Positions 46,402 through 57,166 of a stretch of 64,000 nt of DNA are shown in pieces. The stretch lies in contig CM041465.1 of NCBI GenBank assembly GCA_023213395.1, positions 194,749,741 through 194,813,740 on the forward strand, in the 5' to 3' direction. Source of the DNA: Cycas panzhihuaensis. Its lineage: Eukaryota; Cycadophyta. The position numbers and the translations under genes are program-made. Below the pieces are notes generated by a model. It was not told the origin of the DNA. It worked only from the letters and a program-made list of their open reading frames with translations, and did no database searches. Within the stretch, counting starts at the first letter, position 1; each line of letters opens with the position of its first letter.

Positions 46402-46783
46402 TTCTAAAATATCATAATCTTTATACATGTACCCTGATTCGAGTATAATGAGCAATACAATGATAAATAATTAACACAATATGCAAATGAACTTACACAA
46501 TGAACAAGCAAGATTATAGGTGAATTCATCACTTCATAGGCTCTCTATCAGGCAAAGCTTCCACATTAATCATAGAACCATATATTATATAAATGTATGG
46601 GGTAATATGGCTAGTCATCCACTAAGATAATAATGCATTTTGATAAGCCAACTTAACAGCATAAGAGGTGGACCCGACCTCACTATACAAACTGATTAAA
46701 TTACATCAAAGGGTCCTTTAGTACAATATGTATAATAAGATATATAACTAAGAGGAAATGAGATGATATTAGTTATTTTAACA
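46402..46783 (-). repeat. 5' LTR of copia A
   Basis: 382 bp; outer end TTATTTTAACA at 46783, inner end TTCTAAAAT (TG mutated to TT) next to the PBS. Confidence 0.92.
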
Positions 46784-47520
46784 AGAAATACACTTGTTGG
46801 GGTTTAGGTAAAGTTGATATTTTTTATATATTTTAAAGATGGTTCTTAGGTAGAGAGCATGGCCTTTTGATGTTGTGATAAAACTAACATATCATTGAGG
46901 TATACAACTATGATGCATCCTAATAACTCGTGAAAAATAAAGACCATGACTTGTTGGTAAGTTATACCAATGTTTTTGAGGCTGAAGGGCATAACATTAT
47001 AAATAAATATACCCTAAGGGGTAGTGAAGGTAGTAGTATTATGGTAGTCTTTAGGAGAGATAAATATTTAATTATAGCCTGAGAAACCATCCATGAGGGA
47101 CATTAGCTCAAATCGATTGGTCTAGTCCTAAATTCGATTAATAAAAGGGACTAAAAGGTTATCTTTAGGACAAGAATTGTTTACATCATAAAAGTCAATA
47201 CAAATGCAAATAGAGCCATTCTTTTTAGTGATGGGGATAATGCTAGAAACCCATTAGGAATAATCAATTGATTTAATAAATCTTACATTAAGGAGTTTTT
47301 AAACTTCTTGTTTAATGGTAACAAATAGTCATGGGTGAATGGGCCTTTGTTTTCTACACTTAGGTTTGGTTGTAGGTAAAGTGGTGATATTATAAACTAC
47401 AACATTTGGATAAAGGCCCTTCATGTTAGAATAGTCCCATGCAAAAATGGAGGAAAACTCAATAAAGAGGTCATATAATTATTCTACTTTAAAAGGGATA
47501 TAACTAACATAAACCTTGAT
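46784..47520 (-). pseudogene. gypsy reverse transcriptase, first part
   Basis: The minus strand reads FAWDYSNMKGLYPNVVVYNI, KCRKQRPIHP, then CICIDFYDVNNSCPKDNLLV, SLMDGFSGYN, VMPFSLKNIGITYQ and the catalytic region VVYLNDMLV (about 46935-46910). There the expected Y-x-D-D is Y-L-N-D, so the first catalytic Asp is lost. The domain stops at the copia insertion and resumes at 36858. Confidence 0.85.
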
Positions 47521-47529
47521 TATTTAGGA

Positions 47530-48580
47530 CTCCTCTTGAGTTCCTAAATTTACATCGATGATATCCTTAACTAGCATAGTATTTCCTTCTTTAAAATAGG
47601 AAGGGGATAGATCAAGAGGCAATGGAGAAGGGATTGGTTGATGGTTATAGGTAGATGAGCATGAATTTGAATGAATACATTTGGAAAAGCCTAGTTTATG
47701 ATAATTGGATGGTAAATTAGGAGAGGAGTCTACCAAATGTTCAAGAATCACCTTATCATTGTCAAAGTAGTCTAGGTGAAAGATGTTCTTTAGAAGATAC
47801 TGAGTATAAGGAAGTTCACTTGCATCATTTGATTGGGACAATAGAGGAGCTAATGGAATATGAATAACATCTATAAGAGGAGGTGTTATTTGTAAAGACG
47901 AGGTTTAAACATGAAAAGTTTAATCAAGTTGTGACAACATATGAGATCAAGTAGGCATATTTGATTGGGTTATAATATAATTGAAGGAGTCAAATGTCAA
48001 AGGTAAGACATGTGATGATTCATATTCTTTTGATTAAGAAGAGGAAGTGTTTTGTAGGGGAGTAATAGTAATCATATGGATCGATTTAGCTTCATCATGA
48101 TTGGAATGAAACATGAAGTTAGAGTTAAAATATTGACCAAACCCTAATGAAGTCTTGAATGGTTTTGACTAACATAATAGATTTTTGTATAGGTTTATTC
48201 TTGTGTTTGATGACTTTAAGTTCTCTTTCATATACAAATTTGAGTATGCCAAAGAGAGAAGAGCAAACTGCTAATAGTTAGTTGATACAGGGTTGACCAA
48301 GGAGCATGTTAAATTCAAAGTTAGCGTCAATAATGGTGACTTTAGCCATGATAGCCTTACCTTCTAATGTAAGAGGAAGGGTTACTTAGCCTATGGGGTT
48401 TTTTTATTTTTATCATAGCCCTATTAGACCCAATCAACTAGTTTACAAGTTGAAATTTTTAGGTCTTGTAGGAGGCATAATGGAATGATATTAATAGAGG
48501 ATCCTTCATTTACTACTCACCTTTAATTTTTAATGTCATCTTTTATTATTTCAATGTAGAAAGTGGTGGTTTCATTATTA
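47530..48580 (-). pseudogene. gypsy protease and protease-RT linker
   Basis: NEGSSINIIPLCLLQDL (about 48515-48460) corresponds to the D-x-G-S-S-x-x-I/V-L active-site region, with Asp replaced by Asn-Glu. FNMLLGQPCINQ (about 48310-48275) matches the F-N-x-I/L-L-G-R-P-W/x-I motif at the end of the domain. A long linker including 47524-47841 (SQSNDASELPYTQYLLKNIF in outline) precedes the RT. Confidence 0.65.
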
Positions 48581-48939
48581 TTTCATCTTTCTTCATATTA
48601 TAAGAGATTAAGATGAAAGACAACAATAGGGTTTCTAGGAAAACTAGGTCTAAGAACTCCTAGGTTGTCTAAAAGGAGTTGTCTTTTATCGTGATAACTT
48701 TTTAGAAGACCCATGATTAAGATTCTTGTTGGAATGGTCTTCATCTCTTCAACAAGTGAAAAAGACCTTCTTTAGTTAATTTTGGGATAGATCTAAAATG
48801 AATAGGCCTGATGGGTAATTGAGGAGGTGATTCATAGGACTTATCCTTTAGTGGAATGTCAGAATCATAGGTTTTGGTTGAGGTAGAAGCTTTGTAGGCT
48901 TCCACCATATTGGTGGTTTTCTCAGCTTCTTCACCTTTT

Positions 48940-49587
48940 ATGGGTAATTTATTTTAAGGGTTGTTTGTTTTGATTCCATGTTTGTTTAGAGAAGATCTCT
49001 TAAATGTTTATTTAAGCTTTGAGTCTGAAGAGTCATGATTGTATTACATTTTTGTCTTTCCTTTATCTTGTGACACATTCTTATTATGGTTAGGTAACGA
49101 GTCTTTATAAATCAATTGATCTTGATTAGTCTTGAAGGTGGGTTTTTCATTAACTTGGCAACATTTAAGAATAGCTTTAAGTTTGTAGTACTACTCATGA
49201 TCATGAGTATTAGTTTGGTGGTAGATGCACCATGGCATCTTCTTGGAAGGAACAACATTTAGGGGCTAGTCCTTCTTTTGTTCAACACATTGTATAAGTT
49301 TGGCTTCTTTTTTAGTTTCAAGATTGGAGTTAGTATCTACTTATAGTTTTATATTGATTGATCTTTCTAATGCTCAAATGGTAAAAGTAAGGTGATTATC
49401 TGTACAATCACCTTAAATAAGTTTGATTTCAATTGATGAGGTAAGTTTGTCCTTAGGAATAGAGGGTTTAGATAGTTTCTTAATTCTAGCCTATATCTTA
49501 AAGGCTTCAAAGGAAAGGCATTTCTCAATGGCATCTTCATATGATGAAGGTATTAGTTTAAGGATCTTGAGATGGACTTGAGGTCTT
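48940..49587 (-). pseudogene. gypsy gag, C-terminal part with zinc-like segment
   Basis: Continues from the other side of the copia insertion: LRPQVHLKILKLIPSSYEDA, then CLSFEAFKI. Near 49235-49150 WCIYHQTNTHDHEYYYKLKA resembles the C-x-x-H-x-x-x-x-H-x-x-x-x-C segment of Tat/Athila gag (K-Y-H...H-x-T-E-E-C). A lysine-rich tail follows. Stops present. Confidence 0.6.
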
Positions 49588-49592
49588 AAGGT

Positions 49593-49903
49593 TGAAGGAA
49601 GGATGGATCTAGGGAATAAATCACTCACATGTATACAATGGCAATGAAGAATGAAAAAGATATAAAATAAGATATGAGAGCAAGTTTGGAAGTGAGAATG
49701 AATAATTACTTACTCCTTAAGATTTCTCCTTTTATTATAGAGGGTGAGCATTAGGGTCAGGATTTTCCTGCCTAATGACATGAACCCGAAATTACATCTA
49801 AATATACATAAAGTACATTTTATTAAGAGACCAATGCTAACAATATATCCAAAAGTCATATAGTTAATTCACACAAATGACCTTGATACATTAACCTCTT
49901 TTA
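49593..49903 (-). repeat. 3' LTR of copia B
   Basis: 311 bp. Compared with the 5' LTR it has a 12-base insertion around 49660-49675 and scattered differences (about one in ten by eye). The inner terminal CA is mutated to TA. Confidence 0.95.
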
Positions 49904-49915
49904 ATCCCCCCTTAA
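49904..49915 (-). promoter_or_regulatory. polypurine tract of copia B
   Basis: ATTAAGGGGGGAT on the minus strand abuts the LTR. Confidence 0.88.
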
Positions 49916-50392
49916 TGGTGGAATGTTATTTTTGAAAAAATCTATTCTATGAGGTCTTCATTTGAGCCTCATTATTACATTGAAATTCTAAATGACACTT
50001 TTATGGAAAAACCCTCATGGGGAATAAAAACCCACGAACTTTCTAAGATCTATAGCCTCTTTTATAAGTCAAAATGACTAAGGTGGCTCTTTGATGTAGC
50101 TTGATATCCAAGTAACTTAAATATGCAACTTAATCTGCTAAGTCTCCATATACTGTTTGGTCACCCCTTATGCCCTTTTGGGTTTTCATAGGTTATGATT
50201 TTCCAAAACTAATACAACCCTTATCCTCCCGTGCCTACATGGGGTTTTCACAAATATGATAAAGCAGAGACTTACTCTTATTCTTCTGTGCCCACAAGGG
50301 GTTTTCACAAAGAGAATAGAGTATGATGATCCTGTTGCCATCTTTATTGATTAGTCAAAGATGGTGGCCCTAAGGCCACACTGCCTTTAGAA
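49916..50392 (-). other. 3' untranslated region of copia B
   Basis: Between RNase H and PPT. It contains a duplicated motif: CCCGTGCCTACATGGGGTTTTC (50228-50249) and CTGTGCCCACAAGGGGTTTTC (50286-50306) in plus orientation. No coding similarity. Confidence 0.6.
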
Positions 50393-50890
50393 CTATTTAA
50401 ACTTCACCGTTTGCAGTGGTTTGGTGAAGATATCAACCACTTGATCTGTTGTGGTACAGTATTCTAGTTGAATTGTGCCCTCATGAACAAGTTCTTTAAT
50501 CTTGTGGACTTTCGTACTTATGTGTTTGGTATGATCATGAAATACAAAATTTTTTACCATGTAGATTATTGGTTGATTATCTATATCAAGACCGATATGA
50601 CTTGTTTGGGCAATATTCAATGTTTCTAATAATTTTCTAAGCCATATCACCTCCTTACTTGTCTCAGAAGCAGCAATGTATTCAGCTTTGCCAGTTGAAT
50701 CTGCAACTATCTTTTGTCGTCTAGATCTCCATGATACTGGTGCTATTCCAAGAAATGTTACATACCCAGATGTAGATCTTCTTGTATCTTTATCTCTTGC
50801 AAAGTCTGAGTCTATGTATATAGAAAGCTTCAAGTCTAAATTAGGTTCATACAATAGACCATATTTACTAGTCGTCTTAAGGTATCTCAA
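50393..50890 (-). pseudogene. copia B RNase H, open over the full domain
   Basis: A 165-codon open frame: MRYLKTTSKYGLLYEPNLDL, IYIDSDFARDKDTRRSTSGY, then VSWRSRRQKIVADSTGKAEY, VIWLRKLLETL, IDNQPIIYMVKN, HTKHISTKVHKIKELVHEG, and TDQVVDIFTKPL. These are all copia RNase H motifs; the usual S-S-T-E-A-E-Y reads D-S-T-G-K-A-E-Y. It ends at the PPT about 480 bases later. Confidence 0.95.
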
Positions 50891-51880
50891 TACTCACACT
50901 ACTACCTGCTAATGATTCTACTTAGGATTTATCATGTAACGAGTAAGAATGCTAATAGAGTGTGCAATATCTGGCCTTGTATTGGTAGTGTAGATGAGAC
51001 TACCTATAAGTTTCCTATAGAGTGTTGCGTCTACCTCCCTAGTGTCACCTTTAGCTAGGAGTTTGGTATTAGGGTCTATAGGTAATATCACTGGTCAAAC
51101 ATCTTCTAATTAAAACTTGGTTAGAAGATCGTTGATGTATTTTTCTTGGGAGAGAAAAAATTTTCCATTCTTTTATGTTACTTCAATTCCTAAGTAATAT
51201 TTCATCAAACTAAGGTTAGACAATTTGAACATTTTGCCAAGGTCCTTTTTTAGTTGGCTTATTACCTATTCACTATTACTCATTACTAGCATGTCATCCA
51301 CAAAGATTATGAGATAAGTGACTTTATCCTTATGATGCTTGATGAACAATGTTACATCAATATCTTGGTAGTCACAAACCTTATATCCAAGTTACCTCAT
51401 TCTTTTAGACAACTTGGCGAACCAAGCACAAGGGGCTTGTTTAAGTCCATACAAGGACTTTTTGAGCCTACAAACCTTATGCTCTTGACCTTCGATCTCA
51501 TATCCTTTTGGCTAAGCCATGTAAATTTCTTCTTCAAGATCTCCATTAAGAAACACGATCTTAATATCGAGTTGGTAGATTTTCTAACCCTATTGAGCAA
51601 CCAAGGCCACAAGAGTTCTAATTATAGGCCACTTGGTTGTAAGTGCAAAGACTTCAGTGTAGTTGATACCTTTCCTTTGTATAAATCCTTTAGCTACCAA
51701 CTTCACCTTGTGTTTTTTAAGGATGCCATATGATCTATATTTGTTTTTGAACATCTGTTTATTTTGAACTACCTTTCTGCCAAGTGGTAGATCAATGAGC
51801 TCCCATGTACCATTCTTGATAAGAGATTGGTACTCTTCGTTCATGGCATTTCTCCAAGCTGTATGCTTTATAACTTCTTA
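50891..51880 (-). pseudogene. copia B reverse transcriptase
   Basis: MNEEYQSLIKNGTWELIDLP (51844-51785), VKLVAKGFIQRKGINYTEVF, IYQLDIKIVFLNGDLEEEIY (about 51575-51520), [20 protein letters not shown] (about 51470-51410) and the catalytic box LIIFVDDMLVM (51287-51315). MKYYLGIEVT, LLTKF and NTRPDIAHSISI follow. Serine-rich linker with integrase at 52112-52315. Frameshifts near 51740 and 52320. Confidence 0.94.
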
Positions 51881-52329
51881 GTACATTAAGGGCTCTTCAT
51901 TAAGAGTAAGGTATAGTTTTATTGGTTCAAGCTCAGTATATAATGATTCCTACATCCTTGCTCTATGGGCACTTTGAGTGCCAGTTTTGCCCACCTCATC
52001 TGGTCATATGTCCTTATTGAATTCGCAGGCTTTTTGAGATCCTTGAGTTAGGAATGAAGTCCTCATTTCCTCAACTTCTTGGTTCTTATCTTGTTCATTA
52101 AAATGATTATTTTATGAGGAGGATGTTGATGCACTTGAGGAAGATAGTCCTTCTACCACTATTTTGCCTTTGTCGACTGAAGGTGGAGAGGATGGTTTTT
52201 CTATAATGGCTTTGCCTTTGTTAACTCTACTATCTTCAAAGGATGGTATTGGATGTGCACTCATTAGTTCAGAGTCACAATTTATATCCTCTGATGCTCT
52301 ATTATCAGCTTCCAATATTTAGAGTAATT

Positions 52330-53320
52330 TATGTTTGTCCCCCCGTCAAATTTTGGAATATGAACATCATACTTGATAACATGATTATAACGACGTGAGG
52401 GTACTTTGGAGTCCGGTTTAAGTAATTGATCCTCTGTCTCTAGAAAAATGACATCTCTAGTAATAATGATTTTTCATTGTGAAGGTATAAAGATCTTATG
52501 CCCTTTCTTATCCATAGGGTATCCAACAAAGATGCCTTTAAGTGCCCTTTACTAGAGTTTATTTTGATCTACATCTAGAATGTGGGCATAGCATGCAGAG
52601 CTAAAAATTTTAAAATAGTGAACAATAGGGGCTTGTAGTGACCACTTTTCATTAGGTACTTGTCCTTCCTTTGATGGGATAACAATATTGATATAATAAA
52701 CGACTATCCAAATAACTTCATCCTATAAGCAGGTAAGTATATTTTTATATATCAACATAGCCCGAACCATGTTCATGATTGTCCTGTTCATGCACTCGAC
52801 AACTCCATTTTGTTGTGGGGCACTTACTACTATTGTTTTATGCTTGATGCCAATGTTTCAAAGGTAGCTTTCAAACTCATGTGAGGTATATTCGTCACCA
52901 TTATCAATTTGAAGACATTTGAGTTGATAACCTGACTCTTTTTCAGTGAGGGCTTTGAATTCTTTAAATACACGGAAGGCTTTATCTTTCTTGTGTAGAA
53001 AAGCTACCCATACTTTTCTAGTAAAAACATAAATGAAAGAGATGTAATATAATTTATCCTTTAGTAAAGGAATGTGTATTGGCCTTTACAAATCAAAGTG
53101 TACCAATTGTAATAGATGGTTCAATTTCCACTATCTTTTGGGAAAGGGTTGTCGATGAGATTTGACAATGATACAAGCTTCACATTTAAAGGGCTTAGAG
53201 GAGAACTTTGGAAGATTTGGAAGAGTATTTGAAAGATCTCTAAGTCTATCAATGTGAATATGGCCCATGCAAGCATGCCAAAGAGCTTCTGGTGACAACA
53301 TTGGATGGGTCAAAATGGAA
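52330..53320 (-). pseudogene. copia B integrase (catalytic triad intact)
   Basis: The zinc segment ALWHACMGHIHIDRL...CEACIIVKSH (53290-53160) has complete His-His-Cys-Cys. Core: LVHFDL (first Asp, about 53085), CLQIDNGDEYTSHEFESYL (second Asp, about 52905) and PQQNGVVECMNRTI (Glu, about 52795). The C-terminal part has GIFVGYPMDKKGHKIF and ITRDVIFLETED, to about 52435. Stops at about 53150, 53080 and 52850. Confidence 0.93.
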
Positions 53321-53439
53321 TTAAATGTAAATTCTTCATCGGCACAAGGGCTTTGGGCACAATGGGATTCAGAAGATGGAGAGCCATTTAGTCGAAAGAG
53401 TTTGCCAGAGAGATGTCCAGTAAAAACTACTTGATTAGT

Positions 53440-53790
53440 TGGAGGGTGAATGACCTAAAGAGTCAGGTCATTTATGATTACACTTAGATCAAATCCATGA
53501 GAGATAAGTGTGGATAAGGAGAGTAGGTTTTGTTTGAGATTAGGTATATATAAGACATCAAGCAATGTAAAATCTTCTAGGCCTAGGAGTTTCAGGTGAA
53601 TATTACCAATTCCTTCAACAAGTTGTTGTGATTTATGAGCCATGTGAACAACTCCTTGAATATTTGAGTCAAATGTCTGATATAGACAACGATTGCACGT
53701 CATATGTTGAGTTGCTCCTGTATCCATGATCCACTGTCCATCAATTAAAGCCACACTATTGGTAATTCCAATAGGGCTTGGCATTGGTGA
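53440..53790 (-). pseudogene. copia B aspartic protease
   Basis: QWIMDTGATQHMTCNRCLYQ (about 53740-53680) carries the intact active site. It ends with LDVLYIPNLKQNLLSLSTLI (about 53560-53500). The frame 53784-53455 is open over the whole domain. Confidence 0.95.
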
Positions 53791-53799
53791 AGGGAATTC

Positions 53800-54921
53800 A
53801 CAAGTGATATATCCACATCGAGCTTCAAAGTATCTCTTTAGTTAGTCAATGGCATTTGATGCTGAAGATCCCTTAATTCGTTGAACATGTGCTTGTACGA
53901 AACCTGCACCACTAAAGGATTCTTCAACATTGTGAGCTCCATGTTTTGGTTAGAACTTGGCCAACTTATAAGTGGTGGTTCTGCAGTCTTTTACTAAGTG
54001 TCCTTTACGATTACACCAATCACACATAATAGTTTGATTACGAGTTCCTAAAGAGGTACTGGTTTGGCCTGACTGTCTTACTTTTTGTTGAGGTAGCCCT
54101 TAGCCTTGAGACTGTTGAGGCCGTAACTCAGGGTTTAATTAACCTTGTAGATGATTTCCCATGTTTCTTCCTCTTTCTCTTGCTTGGTTATTTCCTCTAC
54201 CATGAGAGGGACCTTGATTTTTTGTGTAGTAAACTTCTTCTTCTACCTCAAAGGCTGTATCTGGAAGAGAGTCAGAGGCTACAAAGTTCGTATCAAAGGT
54301 CTTGTCAAATTCTATAAACTTATCAACAAGTGCTTCAAAGTTGAGTGTTTTCAATGTTCCACTAGATTGAAGACTTCCAAGCAAGTTTTTATAATTAATA
54401 ACATGTAGACATAACTGAATCAAGAATGCCCAAGTGATATATTGGGTCTTAAAATCTTTATCAATTGCCTGTTTAATTAGTCAAAGGAGATTTATTGTCT
54501 CATGAGCTCATCCATTCTACATTTTTAATTTATTTATTTTCAGAACAAGATAAACAAATTCTAAATATGATTTGGTATCAAAGTTCTTCTTGAGAACTTC
54601 AAGGACCTTCCAGGCTGTATCATGTTGCTCTTCATTAATCAAGTTATGCAAGGAGTGATAAGTAACTAACAGAATTCCTGCATGAATCTTTTCACCATCT
54701 ATATCCCATTGTAGTTTGGCTGTAGCATCTATAGGAGCTATTGGGGTGGATCCACTAGAAGTAGATGTTGTAGTTGTTGCTGGTATGCTGGATGTAGGCT
54801 GCAAGTGGGTTCTCCAAAGGTCTTTATACTTTGCAACATTTTTAACTCCAGTGTATCATAGATCCTAATTTTCTTTTTTTTTCAATATGCAATTAACATT
54901 CTGCTTGAATTTAGATGACAT
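53800..54921 (-). pseudogene. copia B gag with intact zinc knuckle
   Basis: Start ATG at 54921 (Met-Ser-Ser-Lys-Phe-Lys-Gln). KIHAGILLVTYHSLHNLINE and LGSLQSSGTLKTLNFEALVD are shared with the sister copy. A Gly/Arg-rich linker (about 54210-54140) precedes MCDWCNRKGHLVKDCRTT (about 54025-53970), a complete CX2CX4HX4C knuckle. Stops include two TGG-to-TAG type changes near the start. Confidence 0.92.
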
Positions 54922-56848
54922 GGTGATGATGAAGAAGTAGAAGAGAAGATAGAAGTATGTGCCACTGACACATATGGCTAATACACCTAACGCAATAGGG
55001 ATGTAGAAATAAATGCTTATGATGAGAAGCAAATAATGATTAAGTAATTTTCAACAATTATAAAAAATAAGTATAAGCAATGATGCAAGAATGAGGCCTA
55101 ATGTAGAGCTAGTAAAGAGTGGTTATGTGTCATGCCACTAACCTCTCACTTATGTCTAAATGTAGGTGAGGTTTCAATGCCTAAGGCTTCTAGTATACGA
55201 TTAAGGCCTTCACTCGTGATACTCGTACCTGTGCTTGGTGATGAAATCCAAGTCACAATGGAGCTCGGGTACTCGCAGTCCTCACCCAGTTCACCAGTGA
55301 GCACCTATATACCTCCTCTAAAGAGTCAAACAATACTGTGTATCCCATGGCTATGATGGATATTGGACCGAGTTAATTTTAATCTTACATTAAGTTTTTT
55401 AGTTTTCTTAGGTGGTTATCAGGATTATCCCTGATTGGAGGCCATAGGTATGGCTAACCTGTCACTCCATCACTATTCTGGTTAAGACCAGACCCAGTAT
55501 GAAACTCACACCTCCCTTAGAGCCTAGACTTCAACTAACCTTGGTCTATTTCAACCAAGGCGAGTATGCGCACAAGTCAAGAACTAGCGGTATAGATCAT
55601 ATGAATGAGATTCCTTTTAGGAATAGTGTAAGATATTTCCGTATAACTGAAAACTGAAATGGAAAGTTTCCAAATGTGCTTGCTTACTTTTTATGCTTTC
55701 TTTGTTGTTGCTGCTACTTTATGCTATGTATGCAAATAGAAAAAACATGCTAGATTTAGCAGGAGAACTAGACATTGCTTTTGATCTAAGGTTTCCCTTG
55801 CTTTAGTACAATGTTTCCAAATATGTTTTTGGAAGTTTTGATACAAAAGCCATAATGGGCTAAAAAGTAGATCAACTTGTCACTAAAATGCTAATTTTTA
55901 AAAATCTATATGCATGCTATTTTGCCCTATTTTATGATTTTTTCACAAAATTTACAAATAATGATAAATTGACATAATTTTTAAAAATTACAAATATGAA
56001 GGCCTAAATGATGAAATATAAATTTATGACAGAAGGAAAAAGTGTTAAAAATATCATTTCTAATAAAGTTGTGAAGTTAGATTTCTAAAAAGGCAAAATA
56101 ATTTTTTTGCCCAGAAAAGCACAAAAGTAAAATCCTGCCATATCCACTGTCTCAGAATCTAAACTTCAATATGTCAAAAGTTATATTTTGACACGTACAT
56201 TAAATTTTCCTTCTGCACCATCTCCAAAATATACCAAAAAGTTACTCGAAATGCCCTTACAATGTCCTTTGTGGGGTTAAGTAGGTAAAATCAACAACTG
56301 TGAGAAAACTGCATAGATCTCACTAACTAGTGGATGAAATTTGATGAGATTTATCTTAAAACAATATTAAGACATAAATCTACTAGATCCCTTAATAAAA
56401 ATTTCAGATTTTTAGCTAATAATTAAAGGATTTCCTTGGGAAAAGTGTCTTAAATCACTTATCCACAAATTTTACCCTTTTATCACAGCTAAAACTCACT
56501 ATTGTAGGCTAAAGCTAAAGTTTCTCCAGAAGACAAAAATGATCCTCTAGTCAAGGTGACCTTTCGTGCTAAATTTCATCAAATTATGAGATGGTCAAAT
56601 TTTTAATGAAATTATAGGCCTTTAATGCTTCTGGGACTGTTCCGGCAGCTGAACGGCTTCAAAAATCTGCATTCTTCACCCCTGAATTTCTGCACACATA
56701 TAAAAAGTAGTAACATACAAAGTACTATAATTTTAAACTCTCAAAATGTTAAAAGATGATGAATGCACTCTCAATACTTCACATTAAAGGTGAAGGAGAG
56801 ACAAAATGATTCCATGCAAGTGGAATGGAGTGAATAAATCTCATTCTA
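54922..56848 (-). other. 1.9 kb untranslated leader of copia B
   Basis: Partly alignable with the leader of the plus-strand copia. Conserved points are an ATGGA motif shortly after the PBS (CTTGCATGGAATC here, CTTGCAATGGAGCC there) and an antisense open frame at 55132-55356 matching 28288-28488. No sense-strand protein recognised. Confidence 0.7.
55132..55356 (+). other. Antisense open frame in the copia B leader, conserved in the sister copy
   Basis: 74 codons reading LGDEIQVTMELGYSQSSPSS then PVSTYIPPLKS. The sister leader has LGDEIQVTTKPRYSQSSPSS then PMSSYIPPLKS (28288-28488, minus strand), also antisense to its element. No known domain. The conservation may simply reflect DNA conservation of the leader; whether it is translated is unknown. 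Confidence 0.35.
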
Positions 56849-56860
56849 GCTCTGATACCA
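56849..56860 (-). promoter_or_regulatory. tRNA-Met primer-binding site of copia B
   Basis: TGGTATCAGAGC on the minus strand, perfect consensus, two bases from the LTR. Confidence 0.95.
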
Positions 56861-56862
56861 CA

Positions 56863-57161
56863 TGAAGGAAGGATGGATCTAGGGAATAAATCACTCACAT
56901 GCACATAATATCAATGGAGAATGAGAAAGATATGAGAGCAAGCTTGGAGGTGAGAATGAATAAATACTTCCTCCTTGAGATTTTGCCTTTTATTATTGAG
57001 GGTGAGCATTAGGGTTAGGATTTTCTTGCCTAATGACATAAACCCAAAATTACATCTAAATGCACATAAAGTGTATTTCATTAAGAGACTAATGCTAACA
57101 ATATATTCTAAAGTCATATAATTAATCTACACAAATGACCTTGATATATTAACCTCTTTCA
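56863..57161 (-). repeat. 5' LTR of copia B
   Basis: 299 bp; on the minus strand TGAAAGAGGTTAATATATC to CCATCCTTCCTTCA. Confidence 0.96.
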
Positions 57162-57166
57162 AAGGT

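Larger units (their letters stand above)
36859..46783 (-). mobile_element. Complete Ty1/copia retrotransposon A (9.9 kb, including a later insertion)
   Basis: LTRs at 36859-37241 and 46402-46783 flank gag and pol on the minus strand. The ends are TGTTAAAAT...ATTTTAACA. Flanking AAAAA (36854-36858) and AGAAA (46784-46788) form a probable 5 bp target duplication with one mismatch. It is inserted in the gypsy RT. Subtracting the GC-rich insert at 37510-40063 leaves about 7.4 kb. All domains are present, but with many stops. Confidence 0.92.
49588..57166 (-). mobile_element. Complete Ty1/copia retrotransposon B (7.57 kb) with perfect target duplication
   Basis: LTRs at 49593-49903 and 56863-57161 with TGAAGGAAGG...CTCTTTCA ends. 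Flanking AAGGT (49588-49592) and AAGGT (57162-57166) are identical. The minus strand carries PBS, leader, gag, protease, integrase, RT, RNase H and PPT. It is inserted into gypsy gag, whose reading resumes across the site. It is the same family as the plus-strand copia at 26610-33093 and the best preserved element in the window: catalytic residues of protease, integrase, RT and RNase H are all visible, despite stops. Confidence 0.96.

Noticed and set aside
51332-51733. 133-codon plus-strand frame
   Set aside because: It is the antisense of the copia B reverse transcriptase, whose motifs are clear on the minus strand.
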